A DNA stretch of 64,000 nucleotides from Cronobacter malonaticus LMG 23826 (lineage in GTDB: Bacteria > Pseudomonadota > Gammaproteobacteria > Enterobacterales > Enterobacteriaceae): NCBI RefSeq assembly GCF_001277215.2, contig NZ_CP013940.1, positions 1,674,001 through 1,738,000 on the forward strand, given 5' to 3'. How positions within the stretch are numbered: position 1 is the first letter of the stretch; each line of letters starts with the position of its first letter. This document shows, piece after piece, positions 62,470 to 64,000 of this stretch. The position numbers and the translations under genes are program-made. Below the pieces are notes generated by a model. That model made no database searches, was not told the origin of the DNA, and was given only the letters and a program-made list of their open reading frames with translations.

Positions 62470-63624
62470 TTGAAACGCATCGCACCTTCGCCGTTTATCT
62501 TCGCTATTATCGCTTTTATCGTCGGGTTAAACCTGCGCCCAATTCTGGCTTCCATCGGGCCGTTATTCACCGTACTCCAGCGCGAAGCGGGGTTATCGGC
62601 CACGGCATTTAGTCTACTGACGACGCTCCCGGTGGCGATGATGGGCGTGGCGGCCTTAAGCGGGCCCTGGCTGTTGGCAAACGTCGGGGCCGTTCGCGGT
62701 ATTATGGCAGCGCTTGTGATTTTGCTTCTGGCCTGCTTAGTCCGGGGCTTCACGGCAACGTTGACTGGCCTGATGATCACCGCGTTAGCGGGCGGAACGA
62801 GTATCGGGATAGTCCAGGCGTTGATGCCCGCGCTGATTAAAAAAGCGTACGCGACATCGGCCAGCACATTCATGTCGCTATTCAGCACCGGCATTATGGC
62901 GGGGGCGGCGATGGCAGCCGCCAGCGCCGAGCCGCTCTTTGCACGAGTGGGGCTGAAACCTGCACTTGCCAGCGCCGGTGCGTTAGCGCTGCTGGCATTA
63001 GTGCTCTGGTTTGCGCTGGTCCGGCACCGTCAGGCGCAAGAGACTGTCTCTGCGCCGGTTTCTGTGTCTTCGTCCCGTACGTGGCTGCTGTTACTGTTTT
63101 TTGGCATTGGCACTGGTGCCTACACGCTGGTGCTGGCATGGCTGCCGCCTCTCTATATTCAGGCAGGGTGGAGCGCTCGCCACAGCGGCTATATGCTGGC
63201 CTGGCTCACGTTAACGGAAGTCGTCGCGGGTTTTGTGGTGTCCGCGCTGATCCATCGCTTCCCCGATCGCCGTTTTCCGCTGATCGTCGTGTTGCTGGTG
63301 CTGCTGGCGGGGTTACTGTGTCTCGTGTTTTCTCCGGGTACGACGCCGGTACTGTCAACGTTGCTGCTCGGGACAGGCATTGGCGCGCTGTTCCCGCTCT
63401 CGCTGATTGTCACCTTTGATCACGCACGCACGCCAACCGAAGCCGGAAAGCTACTCTCAAAAGTCCAGGGCGGCGGCTATATGATAGCCGCGCTCATGCC
63501 ACTGATTGCGGGTATCGTGCGTGACAGCAACGTCCCGCTAACGGCCGCGTGGCTCGTTATGAGCGCAGGGGTGGTTGTGCTGATGCTGATGGTCACCGCG
63601 TTTAAACCCGTGGCTTTGCGTTGA
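62470..63624 (+). CDS. CynX/NimT-type MFS transporter
   Basis: 384 residues, twelve spans. FIVGLNLRPILASIGPLFTVLQREAGLS and the GGTSIGIVQALMPALIK segment are typical of the CynX/NimT/YeaN branch. TTG start after AAAAGGAG at seven bases. Probably an efflux or uptake pump controlled by the divergent MarR protein. Confidence 0.88.
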   Translation: MKRIAPSPFIFAIIAFIVGLNLRPILASIGPLFTVLQREAGLSATAFSLLTTLPVAMMGVAALSGPWLLANVGAVRGIMAALVILLLACLVRGFTATLTGLMITALAGGTSIGIVQALMPALIKKAYATSASTFMSLFSTGIMAGAAMAAASAEPLFARVGLKPALASAGALALLALVLWFALVRHRQAQETVSAPVSVSSSRTWLLLLFFGIGTGAYTLVLAWLPPLYIQAGWSARHSGYMLAWLTLTEVVAGFVVSALIHRFPDRRFPLIVVLLVLLAGLLCLVFSPGTTPVLSTLLLGTGIGALFPLSLIVTFDHARTPTEAGKLLSKVQGGGYMIAALMPLIAGIVRDSNVPLTAAWLVMSAGVVVLMLMVTAFKPVALR

Positions 63625-63722
63625 GCGTCAACAGAAAGCCGCAATGAAGTAAAAATACGCCTGGCTCCAGCCAGGTAAAGTATGGCGGATACGTCATTTA
63701 GCCCGGTAAGGGAGTGTCTGTA

Positions 63723-64000
63723 ATGAATAAATTGCCCGGAGTAGACGTGCTGTTTGTCGCAGGGTTTGGCCCGGTCTCACTGAGTACGTCAGCCAGTGCT
63801 GCGTTTTATATTGATGCGCTCGGACTGCCGCTTAAACCCCTGGAAGGGAACAACGATTATCTGCTGGCGGAAGAGGGCGCGCTTAACGGCGTCGCCCACT
63901 TTGCGGTCTGGCCGCTCGCCCAGGCCGCCAGCGCCTGTTTTGGCGTCGCGCAGTGGCCCGCACAGATGCCGGTACCGCAGGGGTGGATTGAATATGAAGT
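63723..64000 (+). CDS. VOC/glyoxalase-like protein, cut by the right edge
   Basis: 92 residues visible. AAFYIDALGLPLKPLEGNND, then LNGVAHFAVWPLAQAA has the beta-alpha-beta-beta-beta module of VOC proteins, with a possible metal ligand His. Function not assignable. Complete start (ATG after GGGAGTG), no stop in the window. Confidence 0.75.
   Translation, partial: MNKLPGVDVLFVAGFGPVSLSTSASAAFYIDALGLPLKPLEGNNDYLLAEEGALNGVAHFAVWPLAQAASACFGVAQWPAQMPVPQGWIEYE

Noticed and set aside
1..64000. CRISPR arrays, rRNA genes and intact insertion sequences
   Set aside because: No regular direct repeats with unique spacers, no rRNA-like sequence and no transposase frame were found in the window.

Overview
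The window joins a lambdoid prophage (left, about 1 to 35.1-35.5 kb) to a stretch of enterobacterial chromosome (right). The host gene order dsbB-nhaB-fadR-ycgB-dadA-dadX-cvrA-ldcA-emtA-ycgR-ymgE-treA is that of the E. coli umuC-treA region, but the proteins have diverged, GC is high and the genes between treA and the right edge are different. A Cronobacter-like member of the Enterobacteriaceae is my best guess; this is inference, not a database result.

Prophage, left to right: the end of a primase/helicase (integrase, repressor and early control lie off the left edge); a dense run of short, mostly overlapping early genes including a recognisable nin region (ninB, dam, ninE, ninX, ninF, ninG, ninH) and a gene in the Q antiterminator position; a late promoter and terminator; about 0.9 kb of structured, mostly non-coding late leader; a two-gene leftward unit; a lysis cassette (pinholin, SAR endolysin, Rz/Rz1) interrupted by an HNH endonuclease gene; a Rha/ANT antirepressor; terminase, portal, MuF-like protein, protease/scaffold, decoration and major capsid; a long-tail module (tail tube with an Ig-like domain, 976-residue tape measure, NlpC/P60 protein, J-like tip protein); a beta-helix tailspike; and a leftward gtrABC operon. 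The tail is that of a siphovirus. Tailspike and gtr probably work as a pair: one binds or cuts surface polysaccharide, the other alters it once the phage is resident.

Chromosome: disulfide relay (dsbB), Na+/H+ antiport (nhaB), fatty-acid control (fadR), spoVR-family ycgB, alanine catabolism (dadAX, CRP-type site), K+/H+ antiport (cvrA), murein recycling (ldcA, emtA), c-di-GMP flagellar brake (ycgR, with a clear FliA promoter), ymgE, a Fur-boxed siderophore receptor and periplasmic trehalase with an unusual tail. Then comes a variable segment of regulator/enzyme pairs: MocR with an AhpD-like protein, TetR with a quinone-reductase-like flavoprotein, GST, LysR, MarR with a CynX-type transporter, and a VOC protein cut by the right edge. 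An isolated Rha/ANT antirepressor gene behind a LexA-type box lies here.

The least explained signals are RNA-scale: a roughly 105-nt leader present twice in the prophage with compensatory changes, before two unrelated genes; a covarying GGCUGA-loop hairpin present twice; a probable multi-stem RNA and a tRNA-like fold in the late leader; and several reading frames with coding character but no start codon.
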